DNA of 64,000 bases. Source: Apiosordaria backusii. Taxonomy: Eukaryota > Ascomycota > Sordariomycetes > Sordariales > Lasiosphaeriaceae. Below the pieces are notes generated by a model. The model worked only from the letters and a program-made list of their open reading frames with translations. It was not told the origin of the DNA and did no database searches. The position numbers and the translations under genes are program-made. The stretch is taken from the NCBI GenBank assembly GCA_030549205.1, contig JAUKTV010000002.1, positions 1,860,001 through 1,924,000 on the forward strand, given 5' to 3'. The first letter of the stretch is position 1, and every line of letters begins with the position of its first letter. Below, one piece after another: positions 45,843 through 56,561 of the stretch.

Positions 45843-47435
45843 TTATATTGACTGTCTCGGAATCCGAATCCTTTCATGAGGATCCAAGCTTAAGTAGGCA
45901 TTATAAGACTCATCTGTGAGGGGCTCGCCCGCTCTGAATAGGTAAAAGTCAATCATCAAGTGCTCCGCCGGAAGGGAAGACCGGAGGATTGCTTCACAAA
46001 GGTTTTTTGCTCTCGCAAGATCGCGCTGCAGGGTGTCGTTCTCGTTTGAGAGACGTAATTGGATCTCGGAGATCTTTGCGTCTTGCAGGTTACGCCCATT
46101 CGGGACGCGATATCCCTCCGGTATAGCACATAAGAGTGTATACTTGGCCCATCCTTGGTCTGGATGAAGTCTACATAAGTCCCTCCAGAATCGAAACTTT
46201 GGTTGCAGGGACCGCATCTCCTTTAGCGTAGAACAATCGATATTATAGTCCCTCTCAAGCAACAGAGGATTTATCCCCTTTATCTGCTCCATTTTTTCAT
46301 AAAACAGTATGCCATTATAACGCTTATGAAATTCGCTCACCACCGTACCACTTTTGATAGACGACCAGAGTATCGCGAGCGCCGTCGCCCTGGTCATTTT
46401 TGTAGATCGGCTAGCCGCAACGGCGCTGCTTAATACCGTAAGAATAGTCTTGCGGTCACTCGGAAGGATCGAGCGGGCGGAAACAGCTCTTGGCAAGGAT
46501 TGCGGGCTAGAAACGGGCGGTACCGCAAAGGGCACAACGGCGGTACCAGCAGCTCGTTTTGGGGGTCCGACCGGTGCCGAAACTACTAGCGTACTTTCCG
46601 CTGTCGGTTCTCGGAGCGTCGGGGACCAAAATGCCTCGTCAAAGAAGAGCGAATCCTGCTTATTCTCTCGTCGTAACAGGTCTTCAAAATCCCCATCTCC
46701 AGGATCTAACGTCATGGAGAGGAGCTCAACGAGTGTTATGGAACGGAATCTTGGGATAGCTACATCAGCCTCTTGCTGGCTCAGATGGGTAGCGCCTTCA
46801 GCGAGGAGCCGTATTCCTAGCAGCATAAATAGCCCCGAATCTTCCGACCGAGTCTGTTTTGGGCCGGTCCAGCTGGGGAAATTGTTCCCGCCGGACGGAA
46901 TCAGACACTGGGGGACGGTGCTGTTTGGTCTACTGTCAAACCAATGAACATAGTCTGGATATGCCACCGCGAATAACCATTGCCCGCCATCTTCTATCGG
47001 CAAGACGGTGGTCTTTCCGCTCGTTTTGGCCCCGAGCTGTTCGAAGTCTGACCCTAGCTCACGGGGTTCGGCGATCTCAATAGTAGAATATCTATCTCTC
47101 AGCAACTGCAAATAGGACTCAATGATAGCCTTATCGAGGCAATCCCCTCGGGCAACTTGCCATAATGACAGAGATATCTCGTCATATTCACCCGGTTTTT
47201 GTCGCTGCGATATACGATCGGCGTACTGTGTCCACCTTTCGTCTACATGGATACCGTTACCCGGCGTATGGAAAGAATTCTGTGACGGGAAGGCGAAGTT
47301 ATCTGATGTCTCGATTACGCTCATGCATTTTGGATACCTGGCCCGTATGATTTGCACCGCAGCTCGAAGCATACAAACAGAATGGGAAGAGAGTGGAGTA
47401 GACGCGAGCTCCCGAAATATATCGTATTGATCCAT
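45843..47435 (-). CDS. Ulp1/C48-fold protein lacking catalytic His and Cys
   Basis: Single exon, 530 residues, clear ATG. Residues about 95-215 follow the Ulp1 (SUMO-protease) layout: a helix ending YLQLL, the strand GGQWLFAVAY where the family has HW, the Asp strand VHWFDSR (Asp167), a Gln at 194 and EDSGLFML where the family has DCG. So the Asp and the oxyanion Gln, spaced six before the nucleophile position, are kept, while His is Gln152 and Cys is Ser200. It would be expected to bind rather than cleave. The C-terminal half has an Arg/Lys-rich Zn-free region and a coiled coil (about 455-490). Family members are encoded both by hosts and by some DNA transposons. Confidence 0.6.
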   Translation of the reverse strand: MDQYDIFRELASTPLSSHSVCMLRAAVQIIRARYPKCMSVIETSDNFAFPSQNSFHTPGNGIHVDERWTQYADRISQRQKPGEYDEISLSLWQVARGDCLDKAIIESYLQLLRDRYSTIEIAEPRELGSDFEQLGAKTSGKTTVLPIEDGGQWLFAVAYPDYVHWFDSRPNSTVPQCLIPSGGNNFPSWTGPKQTRSEDSGLFMLLGIRLLAEGATHLSQQEADVAIPRFRSITLVELLSMTLDPGDGDFEDLLRRENKQDSLFFDEAFWSPTLREPTAESTLVVSAPVGPPKRAAGTAVVPFAVPPVSSPQSLPRAVSARSILPSDRKTILTVLSSAVAASRSTKMTRATALAILWSSIKSGTVVSEFHKRYNGILFYEKMEQIKGINPLLLERDYNIDCSTLKEMRSLQPKFRFWRDLCRLHPDQGWAKYTLLCAIPEGYRVPNGRNLQDAKISEIQLRLSNENDTLQRDLARAKNLCEAILRSSLPAEHLMIDFYLFRAGEPLTDESYNAYLSLDPHERIRIPRQSI

Positions 47436-47772
47436 GCCTTGTTAACGCTTCTCACTTATGCCGTTGCCCTTTATAACTTGATTCTAAGCTCCGTATCTGG
47501 ACGAGTACGGCACCTCTGGATGTTGGGAATTATGTGCCGCCCCAAGTTCGTAGTCTCTCGCTAACTTGGCTTTCCGATTAGCGAGCACAGAGCTAATCCT
47601 AATTAGGAAGTTCGTTTTTCCTACCCCTCTTAACCAGAGAGCAGACGCCCCGCTATACGCCAAGACTCAGGCTACTTATTCCGTGTGTGGTACTGCTTAG
47701 GAACCTCGGTTATTGGCTCCGCACCTATATCTGACGTCGTTTAGATTACTACGCTACCCATTTCAAGTAATA

Positions 47773-48423
47773 TCATCCTCCACCAGTTCTGCCGAAATTA
47801 GGGAGCGGCAATTGACGCCGAGTTTGAAGCCAGAGAAGCTGGTTCCGTATTGGCGCCAAAAGAGGCTCTAGCTCAGTGTACAATTCCTCTTCGGGGAGAC
47901 TAAGGTTCCAGTCCAGCAGGAGAAGTGCTTGCACCTCCATTTCCACGATGTTTGCTGGGCTCAAAGTGCAGCCTACTTTGCCATCTCTACAGTATTTTGC
48001 CCACATTTCGCTAGTTGGGTTATTATCGTGGGTGTATTTGAATGTCAGGATTAGCACTGACAGGAACACGCGGTGTGCGGAGCACCGTAGAGTAGGCGAT
48101 GACAAACGGTTCCGGAGACGAGCGAGGTACACAACCGTAGATACCAGTGTCTCTATGCTGATTTGGGCGACATTAACAAGCCGAGAGACAAATATGTCGA
48201 GGGGTAGTGGGCAATCATTGTCGGAATGGGCAAGAGATCGGACGGCAGTTGGCGAAAAGTGTTGCTGTGGAGTCCCAGTTCCTGGGAAATTCGGGTATGG
48301 ACCGCACTGGACGGCCTTAAAGGTGACGGCCACAATATGATGTATTATCTTATAGTGAATTCCTTCTGAGACGAGATAACGAAACGCGGAGGCGTTGACG
48401 TTCGTGATCGATTGGTAATTCAT
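47773..48423 (-). CDS. PHO80-type cyclin
   Basis: 216 residues; the start Met directly follows an in-frame stop, so it is unlikely to extend. The cyclin box runs from about residue 75: LPLDIFVSRLVNVAQIS, then LVYLARLRNRLSSPTL, the RVFLSVLILTFKYTHD helix with the KY motif, and a final LLDWNLSL block, typical of Pho80/Pcl cyclins that activate Pho85-type kinases in phosphate, glycogen and cell-cycle control. The N-terminal 70 residues are longer than the minimum for the family. No kinase gene lies next to it. It appears intact; being in a TE-rich stretch, it may be an extra copy rather than the main one. Confidence 0.7.
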   Translation of the reverse strand: MNYQSITNVNASAFRYLVSEGIHYKIIHHIVAVTFKAVQCGPYPNFPGTGTPQQHFSPTAVRSLAHSDNDCPLPLDIFVSRLVNVAQISIETLVSTVVYLARLRNRLSSPTLRCSAHRVFLSVLILTFKYTHDNNPTSEMWAKYCRDGKVGCTLSPANIVEMEVQALLLLDWNLSLPEEELYTELEPLLAPIRNQLLWLQTRRQLPLPNFGRTGGG

Positions 48424-48696
48424 TTATATCTGACTGCGTTGGCAAATGTCGGCGCAACTTTACAGGGCCTGACAAACCATACGCTGTAGCAGGTTGGGAG
48501 TAAATATACTTGGGATTCCCAGCGACAGGTGGGTAACTGCATGTACGGGCATAACTCCCAAATAGCAGTTGAACTGGACCCCGGGCTTCGTAAGGCCAGT
48601 TTTGGAAGCTGTTTAGATTTGACTGCCAATATTTAAACCGGTCAATGCCTTGGTCCACAGGTACGTTGCGAAATACTTCTAGCAGCTTTTAGATCA

Positions 48697-49077
48697 ATGG
48701 CTTTGTGCACTGCTGTAGTCACTGTTGAGATCTGTGGTGGGGAGTCCATATATACTTTGACTCAGCTGCCATCCTCCCTTAGGAACAGTTCCATCAAGGT
48801 GACACCATCTTCCAGCCTCGAGTCCTGGCCAGTTAGTCTGTCAACTACTGCTGAAACATGTGCATTTGGCCATCATACTATCGTACCGGCTGTCACTGGT
48901 AATGTGAACTCGCTACATAGGCCTCAAACCATCGCAACCAATTCTTCTCAGACATATCTGTTCACCGCATTGATGCCGCAACCCTCAAAGTCGACTAGTA
49001 CATCTGTCCGGAACAGAGTAGATTTTCTCTGCGTTTCTATAGCGTGTATAACAGTGGTGTGGAGCCTATCATGGTAG
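48697..49077 (+). CDS. Hypothetical Ser/Thr-rich frame with hydrophobic C-terminus
   Basis: 126 residues: Ser/Thr-rich body with a few Cys and a C-terminal hydrophobic stretch of about 18 residues, the layout of a GPI-anchored cell-wall protein C-terminus. No good signal peptide is visible, so it may be the 3' end of a truncated secreted-protein gene or chance. Confidence 0.3.
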   Translation: MALCTAVVTVEICGGESIYTLTQLPSSLRNSSIKVTPSSSLESWPVSLSTTAETCAFGHHTIVPAVTGNVNSLHRPQTIATNSSQTYLFTALMPQPSKSTSTSVRNRVDFLCVSIACITVVWSLSW

Positions 49078-49924
49078 AGATCTATATTAAGGTGGCGTTG
49101 TTCCATAACGCCTGAATCACTCGAACAGGACAGCCTAGCTTGGTTGATCGTTAAATCCATTAATGAGTCCTTTTATTATTGCCGAATTCTCTTTACAGCG
49201 ATACGGCTAAGATCACATCATCCTTTGTACAGGTTAATACGAGATTGGAAAGATTAAGATCTATGCCTATGTATTACTAAATATAGATAAGAAAACACTT
49301 GTGTCCTATTCTGCCGGGTTGCGCGTAGTAACTACCTAGGTAACAACAGCAAGTAACCTTTACTACTCCATATTAATATTTATTTCATTTATAGCCGCGT
49401 AGTTACTCAATAGGCGGGGGAGGAAATGGGAGCTACGGCTGTGGCCTTGCATCGTTATTCAAACACCACACGTGACAGAACAGAAAAGTAAATGTAGTTG
49501 GCTCTACCGCTAAGCCACTTCTGTTATATATACATGCATGTGACAGCCTTAGCATAATTCCCTGGGTCGGAATACATCGGTTTTTGGCGCAGAGCGTCTA
49601 TAGGCGCCTAAGGTAGCGTATGTGATCCGTTTACAGTTGCGCTGCCTGGGTTGGAGAAAAGCTTTTCGTCTAGATACGGAGATATATATTAAACCCTAAT
49701 ATGGCTCCGCTTTTTGCACATATCGGCCTTCAACAACACGTCCAACAGTTCTGTAAGGCAACCGATCATTAAGAGCCGATAAACGCCACCGCTAACATCT
49801 ACCGTATACGAATGAGGATCCAAAACATTGCCATGCTCATATGGTATGGCAAGCTGCTACTGGGTGCCGAATTGACCACTGTCTGTTACGAGGCAATCTC
49901 TTTTTCACCATTCCGACTTAGAAA
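49078..49924. other. AT-rich intergenic stretch
   Basis: Frames are short and full of stops. AT-rich compared with the genes on either side, as expected of RIP-affected or old repeat sequence; no element recognised. Confidence 0.45.
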
Positions 49925-51507
49925 ATGCCCCTCGCTCTGTTGACTGGAAAAGATGTCTACACACTCTTCCAGATACGGTAAGAATAGCGCTGCATGCATT
50001 CCTAGTGGGGAATGGAGCCTGACCTAAGCTGTAGGCTCGAGAACGATGCTGTTGTTTTTCGAGGTAACGAATACGAGGCGTCAGGCCAGCTTTTAAGGGG
50101 TACCGTCGTCCTCTGTCTCCCACTGCCGCTCAAGGTCGACAATATCCGCCTGAAGCTGACAGGAACGCTTCACTATAAGTATGACGTAAACATCCCAAAA
50201 CGATGCTAAGGGATCTACTAACTCTGTTAGCTAGCTGGACGTATGCGAAGGCAGCGTCTTTAGGCATATTGAGTGGTACGATCGGCAAAACCATTCAATT
50301 TTACGAACATCTGTGGCCCCCGTTTGTTGGGATTAGCGCGGTAGACAGTACGCCGGATAAACAAGCATACGTTACGAAGAGCTTCACACTCCAACCAGGG
50401 AACTACGAATGGCCGTTCCAAGTAATGCTAGGGGGTGATATAACCGAAAGCGTCGAAGGTACATGCAAAGCGAACATTACGTACCGGCTAAAGGCGACGG
50501 TAGCGCGGCGGAAGTTAGCATGCGACTTACACACCTACAAGCACCTACGCATTATACGGACGATCGACGCCTCGGCGCTTAGCTTCTCACATACAATAAA
50601 CGTTGAGAATGTCTGGCTCAATAAGATCGACTACTCGATTATAGGGCCACGAAAGGCAATTGCCTTCGGGAGCTCGGTGCCCTTAGAAATAAGAATCATT
50701 CCGTTACTAAAAGGAATAGAACTAGGCAACATCACAGTTACGTTACTGGAAGTCCATGAAATTATCCTACTACCACGAATAGGTTACCGTGTCAGGGATT
50801 ATAACAAGGAAAAGGAGATCGACCGCTGGACCGTTACTACAAGCAGAGATGAGCATTGGCAGAGTAGGATAAGCGGCACAGGTCGGGAGGGCTGGGTCGT
50901 AAATACGTCCTTGAATTTGCCGAGGGAGCTGAAAAGATGTCTCCAGGATGTGGACGCTAAGGGGATTAAGATTCGGCATAAACTGAAGCTGGCGATGGCG
51001 CTTAAGAATCTAGATGGACATATTTCCGAACTCTGCTCGACCCTCCCCGTCACGATTTTTATCTCGCCTGACGCATCACCAGACGAGGAAGGAAACCTAG
51101 AACAGCGGCTACCCTGTAAAACGACAGCAGAAGACATAGCCGCGGTCGCACCGCCGGGCTACGGCGAGCATATTGTCGACCAACTCTGCGTGTTCCCAGG
51201 GGACCGACTCAGGGCAAGCTATACCTTCCGCGGCCGCTCATCGGCGCATTCCGGGGCCAGCACTCCATCCTATGTGTTCGGCGGCGGTCACCGCTCATCT
51301 GCCGTGCCGCTTATCCTACACAAATCGGGACCTAACAGTCCGAACAGCATAGGCGAAACCTTGAAGCTCTCTAAAGTCCCGAGCTACAAAACAGCCGTAA
51401 AAACACCAGCCAAGCCACTGAGTTATGCGGCTGCGTTTGTGCTTCCGGATTACTATGCAGCAATAAGGTCAGCAGGGTATGATACAACCCAGGATGCCGA
51501 AGGTTAA
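49925..51507 (+). CDS. Arrestin-related trafficking adaptor (ART/CreD-like), three exons
   Basis: 489 residues. Exons 49925-49977, 50035-50178 and 50235-51507; introns 57 and 56 bp with CTAAG/CTAAC branch points. The protein has an arrestin-N domain (LLTGKDVYTLFQIR start, LTGTLHYNW, NYEWPFQV), then arrestin-C (about residues 200-330) with the conserved VEN and PLLKGIELG motifs. Such adaptors recruit HECT ligases of the Rsp5/HulA type to plasma-membrane transporters and cause their endocytosis; the ligase-binding PPxY is present (PPGY, residues 372-375), with a second LPxY-like site near 469-473. No frameshift or stop was found. Shorter than the usual 600-residue forms because the C-terminal tail is compact. 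It lies between AT-rich flanks. Confidence 0.85.
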
Positions 51508-52825
51508 TAATCATTACTGCTACAGATGCGAGCTTTTTATGTAAAATAGTATTTGACTACCAGCGCATCAACAATCTGCCTCATTGATACTATTATTCGG
51601 GAAAGTGTTCCACAGCGTTAAACCGTCTTGCAAAGACCGACGACGGCGTTCCGTCGAGGACGTTAACAAGATATGCTGCTTAGATTTAAGGTCAATTTCT
51701 AGGTCACCCTAATGTACTGCATTTCGTCTGTCTTAACTTGTAGCGGCCCAGTTCGCCACCAGTTGTTGGCGCTGACTACGCTCCATGTTGAAATCAACCC
51801 TTCTTCCTCACAAACTTTCCCCATCACCCCTTTCTTTCTGGCATGCAACCGCCTCACGCAACTCACTACCTGCATCCGTCACACCGTCAGCGCTGGGTTA
51901 GCATCCGGCACTCCCAGGAGGCACCACGATCTATATCGTACTGCAATCCATGTCCGCATATGTGCCCAACCAATTCCGGTTGCCGGATGGGGAATTACTG
52001 AGTGCTCGTGGCCTGACTGAAGTCGTTACGGTGTCTTAGTAGCCAATCACTTCGTCCAGGCGTATTGGCAACGTGAAAGTGCCTGCTTGTCCTGTATGTT
52101 CGTCGAAGGGGGGGAGGAAACGCACGTGGAGCCATCAACGGCAAAGTGACATTGAGATCAAAGGTCAAGCACCTAACGAACAGAATTTGGTGGCTGACAG
52201 GGTTCCCCATGAGACTTGTATAAGGAGATGCCAGTCCGGGTACGAAATGGAACGTGGGCTGGAATGGGAGAGGGGTTTGGCGATCTGTTTGTGATATTTC
52301 TTGGCTTCCATTTCCCTTTCCTCGTATGGCTTCACTAGAATTAAAAGAATGAAAATAGAATCTATTCCAGGATCTGCTCGCAATGTACATATAGCTATGG
52401 ACGACGGGGGCAGATGTTGTACTTATATACCTCTACGAAGTGTCGGGTATAACGGTGATCAATCGGTGTCGAAGGTGACCTGCGTTGCTATTCACAATCT
52501 GAAAGGAAATAAATAAGGGTCCGTGGCGCAGATTTCTAGGTCAATTAGGCGGCGGAAGGAGACAGAGTTTCCGATAGCAATTTGACGATGAAAGCCCGAG
52601 AGTTTGCAACATCTGCGTATCAAACAGCGGTCTATTTAATACACTTGCAAAGTCCCGCTAATGACTCTGAGTTTCTTATAACATATGCGCTAGCAAGTTA
52701 GCCAGATAAGCGAGGCCAACGCAACGCGACTAGTCTGCACTTCTTTTCAAGAACCAGCTTGCTCCTCCTTCTCCTCCCCCTCCTCTCCCCCCTCCTTCCG
52801 TCTTCTCTTCTGCTGGCACAGAGCC
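51508..52825. other. Intergenic, no gene seen
   Basis: 1.3 kb with short frames only. Confidence 0.4.
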
Positions 52826-53188
52826 TCAGTGCAGGTTACTATCGTCAGAAAAGTAACCCTCATCTTTCTTAGTATAGAAGTCATAATCTGTTACCCGATC
52901 GACATTCTCCACCGTTGCATCAGACAGGACTGGTGAAGGAGGTGAATCACCGCCCGCCAGTGCTATAGTCACCTCCTCGGCGGAAAATCGATACATCTCC
53001 CACACCGTCCTTGGAGTATCTTGAGTCTCCACAGGCGTGCTGGGCGGAGCAATCATTACTGCATCGTATTCAACGTCGGGTTCGAGCGTGGATAGCGACA
53101 AGGAGGATGGCGACAAGGAGGATGGCGACAAGGAGGATGGCAACAATTCATTTTCCGGGATCAACAGTTGGGCGTGTTTGGCAGCCAT
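52826..53188 (-). CDS. Small acidic hypothetical protein with LSPSS repeats
   Basis: 120 residues: a short N-terminus, then tandem SSLSP units (residues about 17-33), then an acidic and Thr/Pro-rich body ending in a Tyr/Asp-rich tail. The repeated serines come from a 15-bp unit (GACAAGGAGGATGGC on the plus strand, 53096-53141) present three times. A canonical TATA box stands 170 bp upstream of the ATG. No domain is recognised; the composition suggests a disordered protein. Confidence 0.45.
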   Translation of the reverse strand: MAAKHAQLLIPENELLPSSLSPSSLSPSSLSLSTLEPDVEYDAVMIAPPSTPVETQDTPRTVWEMYRFSAEEVTIALAGGDSPPSPVLSDATVENVDRVTDYDFYTKKDEGYFSDDSNLH

Positions 53189-53357
53189 TGGAATAGCTAG
53201 ACCGGCCTCCTCTGTGCAGATAGTTTTTCGCTGAGATGTGGGCTAAATTCGAAGTGTATTGACACATGTGATAAAAAGGGTAGTATACAAAGAAGGAGCT
53301 TAAAATACGGTGGAAATCAAAGCTGAAGAACAGAGCCGGAGAATGTCCCACCCGAAG

Positions 53358-53365
53358 TATTTATA
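53358..53365 (-). promoter_or_regulatory. TATA box (TATAAATA) of the 52826-53188 gene
   Basis: The minus strand reads TATAAATA 170 bp before the start codon. Position and sequence fit a core promoter; the transcript start is not known. Confidence 0.4.
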
Positions 53366-53879
53366 CGCCACCTCCTTTCACTCCGCCGTCTCTTGCCTTA
53401 TCTGGTAAACTGAGTAATAAATAGCTACCGATGCACCGTACCTTTCAGAGATTGCGGATTAGTTACCTCGTGTCACTCCAGCCTACGGAAGCCGAATCAT
53501 AAACAGACCTAGGTGCTGTGTAAGTCGTAGCCTGCACCTATAAGCGGTATTCCCAGATGGGGAGAAAGGAGTTTCTTATACCTACTGCACTGTGTTCTCA
53601 GCGCTTAGAGGTGTCCGGTAGTATATTCTCGCTGGCGAACAGGTAATGAAACGGCCGAGGCTGTCTTGGTCTGCAGGCCACTATTATGCTTTGAGTATTC
53701 TACAACGTGAGGACTGGTGTTACTAACAGCTCCAAGTATTTCTATATTCCCTCCTCAGTTTACTTCTTTCCATTCCGAATGATTCCTTATCAAAATGTCA
53801 ACGTAACTGCCATCTCCATCACCGCCGGCAAAACCCAGAGCGTTCGGGGCAGCCTTGTCCAAGTCTTCCTCTATTAACG
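53366..53879. other. Intergenic, no gene seen
   Basis: AT-rich, short frames only. Confidence 0.4.
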
Positions 53880-54320
53880 TCCCACACCCACTTACGGACC
53901 ACCCCCACATCCGGACCACCGGAAAATTTCCCACTAGAATTTTTCACCACCAACTTTAACTTTGAATATCTCCATGGATTTTTATCCAATCATTCTGATT
54001 TTTTGCCAAAGGATTGACTACCTATAGATGCCTCAGTATACCGAAGATAACATTCAACGGGCTCTTAAAGCTATCACGACCGGCTAAAGTATCCGCTAGG
54101 CTTCTAATCAATAGAGTATGTCAATAACCACTCTGCTACGTCGTATATAAGGGGGCCAGTTAAGAGATACTACGTTCTCTATCTATCAGAGGCTCCCTCC
54201 GACCCAAGAAAGCCATCTGACTGAAGGGTTCGAATCCAGGCCGCCCTAAGCCCGCCTCCAACCCATCAACAACTCAAGAACTTCGCTGAGCGTATCTTAC
54301 AGATCTATGGGGACATGGGG
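53880..54320 (+). mobile_element. pogo/Fot1-like transposase N-terminus with many TAA/TAG codons
   Basis: Left part looks like a terminal region (GGACCACCCCCACATCCGG, 53896-53914, and GGACCACCGG). From ATG 54028 the translation starts MPQYTEDNIQRALKAIT and continues as the psq-type helix-turn-helix; a later frame reads LKNFAERIL. Four in-frame stops (54085, 54097, 54112, 54148), all TAA or TAG, sit where family members have Gln-rich positions, the pattern made by C-to-T change at CpA. A one-base shift near 54225 is also needed. Only the DNA-binding half is present. Confidence 0.7.
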
Positions 54321-54780
54321 AGACTAGGAACACCCGCCGCTAACAAGGTACACCTCATCGATTTCGGCACGGCCAAATACTACCAGGATCTAAAGACCCA
54401 AAAACACATCCCTTACCGCGAAAAGCAACCGCTCTTGGGTACTGCGAGGTACATGAGCATCAACACCTACCTTGGGCGGGAGCAATCGCGGCGAGACGAT
54501 CTCGAGGCTCTACGCTATGTGTGGCTATATTTCCTAAGGGGCAGTTTGCCGTAGTAAGGGACGAAAGCGTCTAAGAACAAGAAGAAGCACACGCGAATCG
54601 GGGAGAAGAAGCAACAGGCAACGATTGACGATCTATGTGCCGGCTTCCCGGAGGAGTTTGCTAAGTGTCTTCGGTATATCCGTGGCTTGGGTTTTGAGGA
54701 TCAGCCGGATTACGACCATCTACAGAATCTTCTTTCACAGGTGTTGAAAGATGCTGGCGAGGTTGATGATGACGAGTTTG
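54321..54780 (+). pseudogene. Casein kinase 1 C-lobe fragment, fused in frame to the pogo relic
   Basis: The frame that ends the pogo part continues without break into TPAANKVHLIDFGTAKYY, then GTARYMSINTYLG and EQSRRDDLEAL, the DFG and activation segment of CK1, followed by YFLRGSLP and then TAG TAA where the family has a conserved Trp-Gln. Beyond these stops the same frame still reads as CK1 (IGEKKQ, CLRYIRGLGF, FDWMKV). The kinase N-lobe is absent. Confidence 0.75.
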
Positions 54781-54975
54781 ATTGGATGAAGGTTGGGGAA
54801 GGGAGGCTCACTGGCAGAGGAGTTGGCCGCAAAGATTCCGGAGCGGGAGTTCAGCCCGGCTGAGGTGATGTTATTTTTCGCATCGAGATTCTGGTCTCCG
54901 GAAGCCGCTGTTAGTGGCGTAGAGAAGTGGTTGGCGACAGTCAGGTACGAGAGGAAGAAGATGGGGTACCCATGA
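54781..54975 (+). pseudogene. BCS1-like AAA-ATPase C-terminus fragment
   Basis: In a different frame from the kinase piece, LAEELAAKIPEREFSPAEV and the following EAAVSGVEKWL match the C-terminal helices of the BCS1 family of mitochondrial AAA proteins. Nothing of the AAA core is present. The join with the kinase piece falls at about 54785. Confidence 0.55.
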
Positions 54976-55856
54976 AGAGGCTAGAGGATGCTTTTGTTAT
55001 AATCCTCAAACTTGTTATCAGTTACGCCGTATAAGACGCATACGCTTGGCCAACGTTCTCTGTGGTTTCAGCTATTTCACTGGTTTATATTTTTTGTCAA
55101 ATCCCCTATCTATGTCCACGGGGGTAGTGTCTCCTTTTACCTAGGAGGAAAGTCGGCCTCGTATATAGTTCGCTATTGCTATAGACCAACCACAGAACGG
55201 AACGGCCTAATCGTACCATCCTCAACCCAACTAACATCTCCCGTGCCACGCTGAGTAAGCACCCTTCAATCGCCAAGGAACCTTAAACACTTGGATAATG
55301 GCCTTCAAGCTGGTTTAACCCACGCGTACCCGCCAAGAGAAGGGTGTGAACACAAGGCAGAAAAGAGAAAAAACCGTGGCCACAAAGTCCAGGACCGCAA
55401 GTATCCCATCTTGCTGACAGCCTCGCTGAGCAGATGCGCAGAGTACTGGCTAACTGCTAGCAGCTGTGACGTTGCTCTACGAGCCGTTTCTGGGACGGAA
55501 TCTATAACAAGAGATCCCTACCTTTTCCAGAGCCAGAAACGGCTTCAACAGCTTAAACTGGTTAGTCTAGGCAGCGGGAGTTGGTATATTTTCTTCGCTT
55601 ACTATGATTGGTTCTAACAAGAGCCGTTTTTAGCGCGCCAGCCATCAGAAACGGCTTTTAGGGCAGCAGGGGTTACCACAAGGAACCGCTGCTTGGCGAG
55701 CTAGAAATTATTCAAATCGGGCAGGTCGTCGGTGCCTCCAAAAACGGCTCCCTTGTGCTCCAACTGCTGTAGATGGCGTGTGCATTTCTAGTTCCAGACT
55801 ACCGGGACATGGCCAGCCAGTTTTGGCTTTGCCCGGGCTGGGACCCCACACATGCT
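54976..55856. other. Intergenic with inverted AGCCGTTT words
   Basis: No gene supported. Contains two hairpin pairs of AGCCGTTT/AAACGGCT. Confidence 0.4.
55482..55656. repeat. Two consecutive inverted repeats built on AGCCGTTT(CTGG)
   Basis: AGCCGTTTCTGG at 55482-55493 pairs with CCAGAAACGGCT at 55533-55544. A second pair, AGCCGTTT at 55622-55629 and AAACGGCT at 55649-55656, follows. Another AAACGGCTCC lies near 55742. Could be remnants of a small inverted-repeat element. Confidence 0.5.
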
Positions 55857-56518
55857 TCAACGTCGCTCCACGAATTGCGACATAGGCCGAGACACTGGCC
55901 CGTTCCGTGTGCAAGACTTTATGTAGTGTTCTTCTGTTAGTCCCGGTGTTCTGCTAACAGGAGTCTCGGTTATCCAACGCCCCCCCCCCAAGAGGTAGCC
56001 ATCCTGCAGATATAGGCGTAGATTGCTCCAAGGGGGAACGTCCTGTAGTGGCACTTTCCGTGCCGCAGCACGAAACTGGTTGTAGGGACGTCCTCTGTTG
56101 CCGGGCTTGGGGCTATCCTCTATTACCATAACTACCCAGTTACGATCCGTTGAATCTAGGAAGAGTTCGAATATAATCCTTGTGTATTGGTAGTGTTCTC
56201 CGGTATACAAGTGACGCCGTGGAAAGCGATAGTCCTACTGGGGTCCAAATGGATGAAAAACCGGTGGTAGCGGGACCTGCTTACGTCATCCGGTTGTTCA
56301 GGTTCCATACCCACGAGGAATACCCTCCTGTTATACATCTTCCGATCCACCTTGAGGGTGAGCAACGATTTGCTTTCGTGCGGATGCTTCGGCTGAGGAA
56401 GTTGCTCAGGCCGCAGAGAGGAGGTGTACTGAGCTGATGGGGTTCTTCGCTGATACAAGAAACCATTTTGTATCATAGATAAGATAAGAAGTGTTGATAA
56501 GATAAGGTTGTGGCCCAT
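55857..56518 (-). CDS. Hypothetical frames, probably one decayed gene
   Basis: Two overlapping minus-strand frames (55857-56210 and 56156-56518) could be one gene with a frameshift near 56180. Neither has a known motif. The second has a hydrophobic start that could be a signal peptide or chance. Confidence 0.2.
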
Positions 56519-56561
56519 TTGCCGAGCTTAGCAAAGTGGGGCTGGTCATTCACTGGCCGGC

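Noticed and set aside
54220..54245. tRNA-like T-loop (GGTTCGAATCC)
   Set aside because: No acceptor or anticodon arms fit around it, and the bases belong to a decayed pogo transposase reading frame.
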